A stretch of 64,000 nt of DNA from Changshengia sp963803165. Lineage in GTDB: Bacteria; Chloroflexota; Dormibacteria; Aeolococcales; Aeolococcaceae. The stretch is from NCBI GenBank assembly GCA_963803165.1, contig CAWDLK010000006.1, positions 186,001 through 250,000 of the forward strand, read 5' to 3'. Positions 32,849 through 41,215 of this stretch are shown here, piece after piece (position 1 is the stretch's first letter; each line of letters opens with the position of its first letter). The notes beneath the pieces are model-generated. The model made no database searches, was not told the DNA's origin, and was given only the letters and a program-made list of their open reading frames with translations. Position numbers and translations under genes: made by a program.

Positions 32849-35527
32849 ATGCCGCCCCCCGCCAGCCGGTCGCCGTGGCCCCTCGTCGGTCGGCACGAGG
32901 AGCTGGCCCTGCTCACCCGCGAGCTGGACCGCCCCGCCTCGTGCGGCGTGATCATCTCGGGCGCGCCCGGGGTCGGCAAGACCCGGCTCCGCGCTGAGGC
33001 GCTCAGCCGGCTCCGCCGCGATGGCTGGCTGGTCCGCGAGGTCACCGCGACCATCGCCGCGGCGACCATCCCCTTCGGGCCCCTCGCGCCGCTCCTCCCC
33101 GAGGCGCTCTCGCTCACGCCCCTCGACGTGCTGCGCCAGAGCGTGCGCGAGCTGCGCCATGAGCGCGGCAACGGGCGGATGGTGGTCTCGGTCGACGACG
33201 CCCAGTTCCTCGACGCCGCCTCCGCCGCGCTCCTGCATCAGCTGGCGAGCACCCAGACCGCCTCGCTGCTGCTCACCGCGCGTTCCGGGGAGGCCCTCCC
33301 CGACCCGATCATGGGGCTCCGCAAGGAGCGGGCGATCGGCTGGATCGAGCTCCAGCCGCTCTCCCGGACCGAGGTGGAGGCGCTTCTCGGGCAGGTGCTG
33401 GACGGTCACCTCGACTCCGGGACCCGTCACCAGCTCAGCCGGCTGAGCCAGGGCAACGCCCTCTTCCTCCACGAGCTGGTCGAGATCGGGCTCAGCTCCG
33501 GGGCCCTGGCCGAGAGGGACGGGGTGTGGCGCTGGGAGGGTGAGCAGGTGGCGGCGGGCGGCCCGCTGGAGGCGATCGAGCAGCGGCTCCGTCCACTCTC
33601 CCTGCCGCAGCGCGAGGCCGCCGAGGCGGTGGCCCTCGCCGAGCCCCTCCCCCTCGACGTGCTGGAGCGCCTGGCGGCGCCCGCGGTCATCCGCGACCTC
33701 GAGGCGGCCGGCGTCATCAGCACCGGGACGGTCTCCGAGAAGTACCGCCGGCGCTGGCTGGTGCGCCTCGCCCACCCCCTCTACGCCGAGGCGCTCCGGG
33801 GCGGCCTGACCCCGCTGCGGAGGCGGGAGCTGCTGGGGCGGCTCGGAGACGCGCTGGAGGCGACGCCGCTGCGCAGGGGTGACGATCCCAGCCGGCTGGC
33901 CATGGTCCGGCTGGAGGCCGGCCAGCCGGTTCAGGCCGCCACCGCGCTCGCCGCCGCCCGCTGGATGCTCGGCTCGGGCCGCTTCGACACCGCCGAGGCC
34001 CTGGCTCGGGCGGCCGTCGACGCGGCGGGCGGCCTGCCCGCCGAGATCGCCCTCTCGCGTGCGCTCACCGGGCTGCGCCGGCCCGAGGAGGCGCAGCTGA
34101 TACTCGACGCCGCCCGTCCCTCCGGGTCGGACCAGGTGGCCGAGCTCGCGCTCGCCAGCGCCCAGAACCTCCACTTCGCCCTGGGCCGGGCGGAGCGCGC
34201 CCTCGAGGTGCTCGCCGAGGCCGCCGCCGTCCTCCCGGAGGGGGTTCCCGCCCACGATCTCGCCGTCACCCGGGCGCTCTTCGAGTTCGCCGCAGGCCGC
34301 CTGGACGTCGCCGAGGGGCTGAGCCTCGCCGTCAGCGAGGACCTCCGTGCCCCGCTCGAGGTGCGCATCGGGGGCATCGGGGTGCGCGGCCTCGCGCTCG
34401 CCTTCTCGGGCCGGCCGCTCCAGGCGGTGGCGGTCCTCGACGCCGGGACGCAGCTCCTCCGCGACAGCCCCGACCTGCTCACCACCCGCTCCAACCTCCT
34501 CAGCGGGCGCTGGAACGCGCTCTGGTTCGCGGGGATGATCTCCGACGCCGGGCGGCTGGCCGAGGAGATCCACGATCGGCTCGTCGAGGACAGCCTCGAG
34601 CCGCTCCGCGGTTACTGGACGGGGCTGGTGGGCTGGTCCGCCCTGCTCTCCGGGAGGACCCGCACGGCGAGGTCGTGGCTGGAGGAGGGGGTCGCCATCT
34701 GCCACCGGTACATGGCCGCTGGTGGCCACCTGGTCGCCCTCGAGGGGGTCCTCGCCCAGGCGGCCAGCCTCTGCGGGGACACCCGCCGGGCCGAGACCGC
34801 GCTCGCCTCGGCTCGCTCGGCGGTCGCCGCCCCGGCCACCGAGCTGCCCTGGGTCGACCTCTGCGAGGCGTGGGTCCTCTGGGCTCAGGGGGAGGGCGCG
34901 AGGGCCGCGGCCGCCGCGCTCCGCGCGGCCGAGGGCTGGCGCGAGGCCGGATTCACCTCCACCGAGGCGTGGGCGCTCCACGACGCGGCCCGTCTCGGCG
35001 ACCTCTCCGGGGTCGCCCGCCTGGAGCTTCTCGCCGGGCGCTGCGAGGGGGCGCTGATCCCCGCCCTCGCCGCCCACGCCCGGGCGCTCCGTGACGCCGA
35101 CGCCCCCGGCCTGGAGCGGGCCTCCGCCGAGTTCGAGCGGATGGGGATGACGCTGATGGCCGCCGAGGCCGCGGCGGTGGCCGCCGAGGCCCACCGGGTC
35201 TCGGGGACGGCCAACCGGGCCCGGGTGCCGGCGCTGCGCAGCGCCGCCCTGGCGGCGGACTGCGAGCAGACCCGCTCGCCCGCCCTCGATCGCGTCTCGA
35301 CCAGCGGGAGCCTCACCCACCGCGAGCTCCAGGTGGCGCGGGTCGCCTGCGGGGGGACCAGCAGCGCCGACATCGCCGCCCAGCTCGGCCTCTCGGTGCG
35401 CACCGTCGAGAACCACCTCCAGCAGGCGTACTCCAAGCTCGGGGTGAGCTCGCGCGCCGAGCTGGCCATCATGCTGGGCGGGGTGCGCGACCGGCCGGTC
35501 CCACTGAGTACCGCTCGCCGGCACTGA
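32849..35527 (+). CDS. LuxR-family large ATPase regulator (LAL/MalT-like)
   Basis: This protein of about 892 aa has an N-terminal AAA-type NTPase (VGRHEELALL, Walker A GAPGVGKT at about 38-45, VVSVDDAQFLD as Walker B). A long TPR-like helical middle (about 330-800) follows, then a C-terminal LuxR HTH (SLTHRELQVARVACGGTSSADIAAQLGLSVRTVENHLQQAY). Such LAL proteins are ATP- and ligand-dependent activators. CACAAT (32829-32834) precedes the gene; ATG 32849 is preferred, and GTG 32837 is in frame. Three TGAGTACC boxes at and after its 3' end suggest its own target. Confidence 0.83.
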   Translation: MPPPASRSPWPLVGRHEELALLTRELDRPASCGVIISGAPGVGKTRLRAEALSRLRRDGWLVREVTATIAAATIPFGPLAPLLPEALSLTPLDVLRQSVRELRHERGNGRMVVSVDDAQFLDAASAALLHQLASTQTASLLLTARSGEALPDPIMGLRKERAIGWIELQPLSRTEVEALLGQVLDGHLDSGTRHQLSRLSQGNALFLHELVEIGLSSGALAERDGVWRWEGEQVAAGGPLEAIEQRLRPLSLPQREAAEAVALAEPLPLDVLERLAAPAVIRDLEAAGVISTGTVSEKYRRRWLVRLAHPLYAEALRGGLTPLRRRELLGRLGDALEATPLRRGDDPSRLAMVRLEAGQPVQAATALAAARWMLGSGRFDTAEALARAAVDAAGGLPAEIALSRALTGLRRPEEAQLILDAARPSGSDQVAELALASAQNLHFALGRAERALEVLAEAAAVLPEGVPAHDLAVTRALFEFAAGRLDVAEGLSLAVSEDLRAPLEVRIGGIGVRGLALAFSGRPLQAVAVLDAGTQLLRDSPDLLTTRSNLLSGRWNALWFAGMISDAGRLAEEIHDRLVEDSLEPLRGYWTGLVGWSALLSGRTRTARSWLEEGVAICHRYMAAGGHLVALEGVLAQAASLCGDTRRAETALASARSAVAAPATELPWVDLCEAWVLWAQGEGARAAAAALRAAEGWREAGFTSTEAWALHDAARLGDLSGVARLELLAGRCEGALIPALAAHARALRDADAPGLERASAEFERMGMTLMAAEAAAVAAEAHRVSGTANRARVPALRSAALAADCEQTRSPALDRVSTSGSLTHRELQVARVACGGTSSADIAAQLGLSVRTVENHLQQAYSKLGVSSRAELAIMLGGVRDRPVPLSTARRH

Positions 35528-35572
35528 GTACCCAAGACCTCCGCGGCCCGCGGGTGGGTACAGCGGTACTCA
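35505..35572. promoter_or_regulatory. Three TGAGTACC boxes at the end of the LuxR gene
   Basis: TGAGTACC occurs at 35505-35512 and again exactly 20 bp on (35525-35532, each inside a longer repeat CACTGAGTACC). Its reverse complement GGTACTCA lies at 35565-35572. The last copy is 23 bp upstream of the TAGCCT box (35595-35600) of the next gene, so this is a good activator- or repressor-site candidate for the promoter at 35595. Confidence 0.55.
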
Positions 35573-35607
35573 TGACATCTCCCCCATGGCTTCCTAGCCT
35601 GGGCCGC

Positions 35608-35802
35608 GTGAACCGGGAGACGGCGCTCGCGACGCTGAGCCCGGCATACGCGGAGGCCCTGCGATTGCGGGACGAGGGCGCCGACAACGCCGCCATCGCA
35701 AGCCGGCTGGAGCTGCCGGTGGAGGCGGTGCCCAACCTGCTGGAGTTGGCCCAGGCCAAGCTCGACACCCTGCTGGTCCTACCCGCCGGGGAGGTCGACT
35801 GA
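35608..35802 (+). CDS. Small HTH-like protein
   Basis: This 64-aa protein starts at GTG 35608, 7 nt after TAGCCT (leaderless). The sequence YAEALRLRDEGADNAAIASRLELPVEAVPNLLELAQAKLDTLL has the helix-turn-helix spacing of sigma-70 region 4 or LuxR-type DNA-binding segments. No other domain is present. It may be an accessory regulator acting with the upstream LuxR-type protein. Confidence 0.62.
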   Translation: MNRETALATLSPAYAEALRLRDEGADNAAIASRLELPVEAVPNLLELAQAKLDTLLVLPAGEVD

Positions 35803-35803
35803 G

Positions 35804-35959
35804 ATGGCGAGACAGGACGGCGGAGACGCCCCGAGGGGGGGGACGGACGCTCCGGGCTGGGGGTTCCTCGTCGCCACCGCGGTCGGGACTGTCGGAGGGC
35901 GCAACCGGGAAGGGGGGCGGAGCCCTGACCGCCAGGGGTTGCGACATCCGCGTATGTGA
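35804..35959 (+). CDS. Possible short membrane-type ORF (uncertain)
   Basis: A 51-codon frame starts with ATG 1 nt after the previous stop. It reads MARQDGGDAPRGG, then a short hydrophobic GWGFLVATAVGTVGG, then an Arg/Gly-rich end that looks out of frame. A G8 run (35835-35842) could hide an indel. It may be a truncated or misread one-helix membrane protein, or not a gene at all. Confidence 0.25.
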   Translation: MARQDGGDAPRGGTDAPGWGFLVATAVGTVGGRNREGGRSPDRQGLRHPRM

Positions 35960-35965
35960 ACTGAG

Positions 35966-35995
35966 TTGTGTGAGGCCACCCCGCCGCGGTAGCCT
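35966..35995 (+). promoter_or_regulatory. Promoter of the four-helix membrane protein gene
   Basis: The -35 box is TTGTGT (35966-35971) and the -10 box TAGCCT (35990-35995), with an 18-bp spacer. Transcription would start near 36002, giving a leader of about 43 nt with AAAGGAG upstream of the ATG at 36045. This conventional SD-led layout contrasts with the leaderless heads elsewhere. Confidence 0.6.
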
Positions 35996-36044
35996 CCGTC
36001 GGTCGCCCATCGCAAGAGTTCGATAAAGGAGTCAAGTACCTGAA

Positions 36045-36575
36045 ATGCCTGCACAGATAGGTGGAAAGACCTACTCCAACGGCCAGCTGCTCATCGGTGG
36101 CGGCCTGATCCTCGCGCTGATCAACTGGTTCATCCCGTGGTGGTGGGGCTACTCGTCCAGCTACACCGGATCGTCCGAGTTCGGCATCGCAGGCGGGAGC
36201 TACAGCGGCGGGACCAGCGGCTTCGGCCTCTGGTCCGGCATCCTCGGCTTCATCGTCCTGCTCGTCCTGATCGCGCTGTTCGCGCTCCGGACCTTCGCAC
36301 CCCAGGTGGTGCCTGCGCTCCCGTTCGCCGACTGGATGATCTACGGGGTGGGCGGCGTGTTCATCCTGCTCATGGTCGTGCTGTTCCTCACCTATGCCGG
36401 GGGCGCCAGCTACAGCGGCGCTGGCTACAACTTCAGCGCGGGCATCTCGATCGGCTTCTTCGTGGGGCTGATCACCGCCGCGGCGGTGGCGGTCGGCGCG
36501 TGGCTCAGCAAGACCGACCCGCAGCCGGCGACCGCGCCGCTCAACTTCAACCAGGCCCCGCCGGCGGGCCAGTAG
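36045..36575 (+). CDS. Four-helix membrane protein, Gly/Ser-rich loops
   Basis: This 176-aa protein has membrane helices QLLIGGGLILALINWFIPWWW, SGILGFIVLLVLIALFALRTF, WMIYGVGGVFILLMVVLFLTYA and ISIGFFVGLITAAAVAVGAWL. The two external loops are rich in Ser/Gly/Tyr (SSSYTGSSEF, GASYSGAGYNFSAG). A short Pro/Asn tail follows. The family is unknown. AAAGGAG lies about 13 nt before the ATG, a long spacing. Confidence 0.65.
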   Translation: MPAQIGGKTYSNGQLLIGGGLILALINWFIPWWWGYSSSYTGSSEFGIAGGSYSGGTSGFGLWSGILGFIVLLVLIALFALRTFAPQVVPALPFADWMIYGVGGVFILLMVVLFLTYAGGASYSGAGYNFSAGISIGFFVGLITAAAVAVGAWLSKTDPQPATAPLNFNQAPPAGQ

Positions 36576-36601
36576 AGCCTTCGACGCAGGCGAGCGACAC
36601 C

Positions 36602-36691
36602 GAGGGCCGCCGTCCCCGACGGGGCGGTGGCCTTCGGCCCTCGCCGTGAGGCGCAATCAGTTCAACGGCGCCGTCCGCATCGTTTCGCCTC
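36602..36691. repeat. Two GC-rich inverted repeats between membrane gene and hisZ
   Basis: GAGGGCC (36602-36608) pairs with GGCCCTC (36636-36642), with an inner CCCC/GGGG hairpin, a possible U-less terminator for the upstream gene. GAGGCG (36648-36653) pairs with CGCCTC (36686-36691) just before the hisZ -10. No run of His codons is present, so this is not a classical his attenuator. Confidence 0.4.
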
Positions 36692-36725
36692 AACGCGGGG
36701 CGGCGCCTGTCTAGACTTCGCCCCT

Positions 36726-37982
36726 ATGAGCCCCCAGCAGAGTGCGGCGCGGGGCCGCGCGGGCGGCTTCGCCGATTGGATCGGCGCGGCGGCCCAGCGC
36801 CGTCGGTCCGTCACCGAGGCCTTCCTCGACACCTTCGCCGCCTGGGGCTACGAGTACCTCTCGACCCCGCTGGTGGAGCCCCTCGAGACCGTGGCCGCGG
36901 GGGTCGGAGGCGGCCTGCAGACGCAGCTGTTCCGCTTCATGGACGCCGACGGCAGCCTGCTCGCCCTGGTCGGGGAGCGCACCGTCAGCGTCGCCCGGGT
37001 GGTCGCCTCCCAGCTCCAGGAGGTGCCGCGGCCGCTCCGCCTCTGCTACGCGGGGCCGGTGCTCTTCAACCGGCCTCCGCTGGGCGGCCGGCGCCGGGAG
37101 GCGATGCAGGCGGGCTGCGAGCTGATCGGGCACGCCGGCCTGGCCGCGGACGCGGAGTGCATCGCCGTCGCCGCGGCCGCCCTGAGCCGCGCCGGGATCG
37201 CGGGCGTGCAGATCGACGTCGGGCACGCCGACTTCGTCCCCTCCCTCCTCGACTCCGCCGGGCTCGACGCCGCATCGCGTGCGCGGGTGGCCGCCGCGCT
37301 GCGGGGCCGCGACCTGGTCGCCGTCGAGGACGCCCTGAGCGGGACCGCCGTCGGCGACGCCGAGCGGGAGCTGCTGCTCGCCTTCCCCACCCTGCGCGGA
37401 GGGCGGGAGATCCTGGATACCGCCGGGGCGCGGCTCGCCGATCCCCGCCCCCGCCGGGTGCTCGCCGACCTCGGCGAGCTCTGGGAGGTGCTCGACCGCC
37501 ACGGCGTCGCGGCGAGCGTCCACCTCGACCTCGGCGCGGTGCGCGACTGGGAGTACTACACGGGGCCGACCTTCGAGCTGTTCAGCGCGGACCTCGGCTT
37601 CCCGCTCGGCGCCGGCGGCCGCTACGACCGGCTCCTCGCCGCCTTCGGCACGGAGGCTCCGGCGACCGGCTTCGTCCTCCACGTCGACCGCTGCTGCGAC
37701 GCCCTGCTGCGCGGCTCGGGCGAGAGCGGGGGCACGGACGTGCTGCGGCTCGGCTACGCCGCGGTCCGGGCGCGGGAGGCCGCCGCGATGGCCGGCCGTC
37801 TCCGCCAGGCCGGCATCGCCGTTGCCCTCGACCTCGAGCCGGCGGGGCGCGACGGCGAGCCACGGCCCGAGGAGGGGGCGGCACACCTCGGCGACGATGG
37901 CGCACTCCGCTGGCGCCACCGGGGTGAGGACGGCAGCGGGATCGAGGCGCTGATCGCCGCGCGCAGCGAGGCCTCCGGGTGA
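36726..37982 (+). CDS. hisZ: ATP phosphoribosyltransferase regulatory subunit HisZ
   Basis: This 418-aa protein is a class II aminoacyl-tRNA-synthetase paralogue. It has TEAFLDTFAAWGYEYLSTPLVEPLE, motif-2-like PLRLCYAGPVLFN, QAGCELIGH, and the HisS-like YYTGPTFELFSADLGFPLGAGGRYDRLLAAFG. It binds and activates the short HisG encoded next. A hisS role is unlikely because the catalytic and anticodon-binding regions are reduced. TAGACT (36712-36717) is 8 nt before the ATG, so the his operon likely starts with a leaderless mRNA. Confidence 0.9.
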   Translation: MSPQQSAARGRAGGFADWIGAAAQRRRSVTEAFLDTFAAWGYEYLSTPLVEPLETVAAGVGGGLQTQLFRFMDADGSLLALVGERTVSVARVVASQLQEVPRPLRLCYAGPVLFNRPPLGGRRREAMQAGCELIGHAGLAADAECIAVAAAALSRAGIAGVQIDVGHADFVPSLLDSAGLDAASRARVAAALRGRDLVAVEDALSGTAVGDAERELLLAFPTLRGGREILDTAGARLADPRPRRVLADLGELWEVLDRHGVAASVHLDLGAVRDWEYYTGPTFELFSADLGFPLGAGGRYDRLLAAFGTEAPATGFVLHVDRCCDALLRGSGESGGTDVLRLGYAAVRAREAAAMAGRLRQAGIAVALDLEPAGRDGEPRPEEGAAHLGDDGALRWRHRGEDGSGIEALIAARSEASG

Positions 37983-38635
37983 GCGGCGGGCTGCGCCTCG
38001 CCCTGCCCGCGGGGGCGCTCTTCGAGGACGCCTGCCGGCTGCTCGCCGACGCCGGGGTCACGGATGTCGACCCCAGCCGATTGGACCGTCAGCTCAGGGT
38101 GGTGACCGCGACGGCCACCGTGGTCAAGATGCGGCCCACCGACGTCCCGGTGTACGTCGAGATGGGCGCCTGCGACGCCGGCATCGTGGGCAAGGACATC
38201 CTCTGGGAGTCCCCCCGCGACTGCTACGAGCTGGTCGACCTGCGTTTCGGCGCCTGCCGCCTGGTGCTGGCGGCGCCGCGGGGCTCCCCGCTCGCCGAGG
38301 GGCGCTTCCCCCAGGCGCTGCGCGCCGCAACCAAGTACCCGGTGGCCGCCCGCGGCTTCTTCGACTCGCTGGGGCTGGCGGTCGAGCTGATCAAGCTGCA
38401 CGGGTCGGTCGAGCTGGCCCCCGCCATGGGCCTCGCCGACTGCGTGGTCGACATCACCGCCACCGGGCGGACCCTCACCGCCAACCACCTGGTCGAGGTG
38501 GCCGAGGCGGGCCGTTCCACCGCCCGGCTGATCGCCAACCAGGCCTCGCTCAAGACCCGGAGCGAGGCGGTGAACCAGCTGGCCGCCGCCCTGCGCCGCA
38601 CCGTGGCCGCGGCGGCGGCCGGGAGGGCGCGGTGA
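37979..38635 (+). CDS. hisG: ATP phosphoribosyltransferase catalytic subunit (short form)
   Basis: This 218-aa enzyme catalyses the first step of histidine synthesis, condensing ATP and PRPP. Family hallmarks are LRLALPAGALFEDACRLL, RPTDVPVYVEMGACDAGIVGKDIL, RVATKYP-like RAATKYPVAARGFF and the PRPP loop GLADCVVDITATGRTL. The C-terminal regulatory domain is missing, as expected when HisZ is present. GTG 37979 overlaps the hisZ TGA, and its stop overlaps hisD. Confidence 0.94.
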   Translation: MSGGLRLALPAGALFEDACRLLADAGVTDVDPSRLDRQLRVVTATATVVKMRPTDVPVYVEMGACDAGIVGKDILWESPRDCYELVDLRFGACRLVLAAPRGSPLAEGRFPQALRAATKYPVAARGFFDSLGLAVELIKLHGSVELAPAMGLADCVVDITATGRTLTANHLVEVAEAGRSTARLIANQASLKTRSEAVNQLAAALRRTVAAAAAGRAR

Positions 38636-39966
38636 TCCCCGAGCTCCGATCCCCGACCCCGGAGGAGTGGCGCGCCGAGGTGCGTGCCGAGCGTCTCAGC
38701 CCGGCCCCGCTCCTCGACGCGGCGACCGCCGGGCCGCTGGCCCGCTGGTTCGAGCTCCCTGTCAGCGCCGAGCGGGTGGTGCGCACCATCCTCGACGAGG
38801 TCGCGCTCGAAGGCGACGCGGCGGTGCGGCGCTGGACCGAGAGGCTGGACCGGGTCGACGTCCCCACGGCGCGGGTCCCGGCCGCGGCGATCTCCCGCGC
38901 TTGGGAGGCGACCGACCCCGCGGTGCGCGACGCGATCGCGGCCGCGGCGGCCCGGCTGCGGGCGGTCCACGAGCACCAGCGCGACGAGCAGGTCCGCGGC
39001 ACGGTCAGCGCCCTCCTCCGCCCCCTGCCACTCCGCCGGGTCGGCTGCTACGTCCCGGGTGGGCGGGCGGCCTACCCCAGCACGGTGTTGATGAACGTGA
39101 TCCCCGCCCAGATCGCCGGGGTCGGGGAGATCGCCCTGACCTCGCCGCCCGGCCCGAGCGGCGAGGTCCACCCGCTGGTGCTCGCCACCGCCCACCTGCT
39201 CGGCGTGTCCGAGGTCCACGCCGTCGGCGGCGCCCAGGCGATCGGCGCCCTGGCCCACGGCACCGCGAGCATCGCCCAGGTGGACAAGATCACCGGCCCC
39301 GGCAACCTCTTCGTGACCCTCGCCAAGCGCGCGGTCTACGGCGAGGTGGGGATCGACGGCGTGGCGGGTCCGAGCGAGATCGTGGTGATCGCCTCCGCCG
39401 GCGCGGATCCCCGACTGGTCGCCGCCGACCTGGTCTCGCAGCTCGAGCACGACCCGCTCGCCTGGGCGGTGTGCATCACCGACTCCCCGGCACTCGCCGC
39501 CGCGGTGCGCGCGGCCTTCTCGGAGGAGGCGGCTTCGGCCGCGCGGAGCGGGATCATCGCCGCCGCTGCCGGCCGCCACGGCGCCGTGGTCGTCGTCCCG
39601 ACCCTGGACGAGGCGCGGCGGCTCGCCGACGAGTTCGCCGCCGAGCACCTCTCCCTCCAGGGCGAGGCCGCGGAGGCGCTGCGCGACCGGCCCCACGCCG
39701 CGGCCGCCGTCTTCGTGGGCCGGCGCTCCCCGGTCTCGATGGGGGACTACATCGCGGGGCCCAACCACACCCTGCCCACGGGGGGGGCCGCCCGCCACCG
39801 CGGGCCCCTCTCGGTCATGGACTTCCAGCGCTGGCAGTCGGTCGTCGAGCTCTCCGCCGAGGAGTTCGACGGCCTGGCCCCGGTCGCCTGCACCCTGGCC
39901 GCCGCCGAGGGGCTGCGCGGGCACGAGCGGGCGATCCGGCTGAGGATGGAGGATGGGGTCCGATGA
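38632..39966 (+). CDS. hisD: Histidinol dehydrogenase
   Basis: This 444-aa Zn-dependent enzyme makes the last two NAD-dependent oxidations to histidine. Its sequence follows the family throughout: VGCYVPGGRAAYPSTVLMNVIPA, VGGAQAIGALAHGT, KITGPGNLFVTLAKR, GEVGIDGVAGPSEI, QLEHDPLA (Zn ligand His), and the C-terminal NHTLPTGGAARHRGPLSVMDF. GTG 38632 overlaps the hisG stop, and its own TGA overlaps the hisB ATG. Confidence 0.95.
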   Translation: MIPELRSPTPEEWRAEVRAERLSPAPLLDAATAGPLARWFELPVSAERVVRTILDEVALEGDAAVRRWTERLDRVDVPTARVPAAAISRAWEATDPAVRDAIAAAAARLRAVHEHQRDEQVRGTVSALLRPLPLRRVGCYVPGGRAAYPSTVLMNVIPAQIAGVGEIALTSPPGPSGEVHPLVLATAHLLGVSEVHAVGGAQAIGALAHGTASIAQVDKITGPGNLFVTLAKRAVYGEVGIDGVAGPSEIVVIASAGADPRLVAADLVSQLEHDPLAWAVCITDSPALAAAVRAAFSEEAASAARSGIIAAAAGRHGAVVVVPTLDEARRLADEFAAEHLSLQGEAAEALRDRPHAAAAVFVGRRSPVSMGDYIAGPNHTLPTGGAARHRGPLSVMDFQRWQSVVELSAEEFDGLAPVACTLAAAEGLRGHERAIRLRMEDGVR

Positions 39967-40571
39967 GCGAGAGCGGTGCCGGCGCCCCGGCGCGGCGGGT
40001 GGCCACCGAGACGCGGGTGACCAAGGAGACGCGGATCGAGGTCGAGGTCGACCTCGACGGCGGCGGCAGCGCCGCGATCGACGTCCCGCTGCCGTTCTTC
40101 CGCCACATGCTGGAATCCTTCGTCAAGTACAGCGGCATGGAGGTCCGGCTGCGGGGCGCCGGCGACATCGACGTCGACGCCCACCACCTGGTGGAGGACT
40201 GCGGTCTGGCCCTGGGCGCGGCGATCAGCCGGGCCCTTGGGGACCGCGCCGGCATCCGCCGCTTCGGCCACGCCTACGCGCCGCTCGACGAGTCCCTGGT
40301 GCGCTGCGTGGTCGACTACTCCAACCGTCCCCACCTGGAATGGGAGATGGCCGCGCTGAAGGGGCGGATCAACGACTTCGACGTCACCGTGCTCCACGAG
40401 TTCGTGCAGGCCCTGGCCCAATCAGCGGGGATCAGCCTCCACGTCGACCTGATCCGGGGCACCAACCTGCACCACGTCGCCGAGGCCGCCTTCAAGGCCC
40501 TGGGCCTGGCCACCCGGGAGGCACTGGCGGTGGTGGGGCGGGGCGTCCCCTCCACCAAGGGACTGCTCTGA
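39963..40571 (+). CDS. hisB: Imidazoleglycerol-phosphate dehydratase
   Basis: This 202-aa monofunctional IGPD has no phosphatase domain. It has both duplicated metal-binding motifs: DVDAHHLVEDCGLALG in the first half and RGTNLHHVAEAAFKALGLA in the second. PLPFFRHMLESF and RPHLEWEM are also conserved. The ATG overlaps the hisD stop (ATGA), and its TGA shares one base with the hisH ATG (TGATG). Confidence 0.95.
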   Translation: MSESGAGAPARRVATETRVTKETRIEVEVDLDGGGSAAIDVPLPFFRHMLESFVKYSGMEVRLRGAGDIDVDAHHLVEDCGLALGAAISRALGDRAGIRRFGHAYAPLDESLVRCVVDYSNRPHLEWEMAALKGRINDFDVTVLHEFVQALAQSAGISLHVDLIRGTNLHHVAEAAFKALGLATREALAVVGRGVPSTKGLL

Positions 40572-41215
40572 TGGTGCGCGTCGCCGTCGTGGACTACGGG
40601 GTCGGCAACCTGCGCAGCGTCGAGCGGGCGCTGGAGCGGGCCGGAGCCGAGGTGGTCATCACCCCCGATCCCGCGGTGGTGGCCGCCGCCCAGGGGGTGG
40701 TGCTCCCCGGCGTCGGCGCCTTCGCCCCGGCGGCGGCTCTGCTGCTCGGCTCCGGGCTCGGCGACGCGGTCCGCGCGGCGGCGGCGAGCGGCCGCCCGGT
40801 GCTCGGCGTCTGCCTCGGCTTCCAGCTGCTCTTCGACGCCAGCGAGGAGGGGGAGGGGGGCTCGGGTCTGGGCCTGCTGCCGGGGCGGGTCCGGCGCATC
40901 GAGGCGGCCCCCCTCAAGGTGCCCCAGATGGGCTGGAACCGGCTGCGGCTGCGGCGGCCCGCGGCGCTCACCGCCGGCATCGAGGACGGCGCCTGGTGCT
41001 ACTTCGTCCACTCCTACGCCGCGGACGCCGACCCCGGCGACATCGTCGCCACCGTGGAGTACGGCGGCGAGATCGTCGCCGCCTGCGAGAGGGGCCCGGT
41101 CAGCGGCACCCAGTTCCACCCCGAGAAGAGCGGGGCGGCCGGGCTGCGCATCTATGCCAACCTGGTGGCCGCCTGCGCGGGTGAGCGGAGGCCGGCAGAG
41201 CCGTCGCTCACGTGA
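40571..41215 (+). CDS. hisH: Imidazole glycerol phosphate synthase, glutaminase subunit
   Basis: This 214-aa class I amidotransferase has VVDYGVGNLRSVERAL, VLPGVGAFAPA, nucleophile Cys in GRPVLGVCLGFQLLFD, the PQMGWN interface, YFVHSYA and catalytic His-Glu in GTQFHPEKSG. It supplies ammonia to HisF, encoded two genes on. It overlaps hisB by one base and hisA by four. Confidence 0.95.
   Translation: MVRVAVVDYGVGNLRSVERALERAGAEVVITPDPAVVAAAQGVVLPGVGAFAPAAALLLGSGLGDAVRAAAASGRPVLGVCLGFQLLFDASEEGEGGSGLGLLPGRVRRIEAAPLKVPQMGWNRLRLRRPAALTAGIEDGAWCYFVHSYAADADPGDIVATVEYGGEIVAACERGPVSGTQFHPEKSGAAGLRIYANLVAACAGERRPAEPSLT

Noticed and set aside
32480..35524. A 1014-codon open frame on the minus strand
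   Set aside because: It is antisense to the LuxR/ATPase regulator, and its product is a low-complexity Gly/Arg/Pro/Glu-rich sequence with no domain. Long antisense frames are expected in such GC-rich DNA.
36648..36691. Histidine attenuator before hisZ
   Set aside because: The inverted repeat lies upstream of the -10 box, and no leader peptide with His codons is present.
36726..37982. Histidyl-tRNA synthetase
   Set aside because: The gene is followed by a short hisG and lacks the anticodon-binding domain and full HisS catalytic motifs, which fits HisZ.
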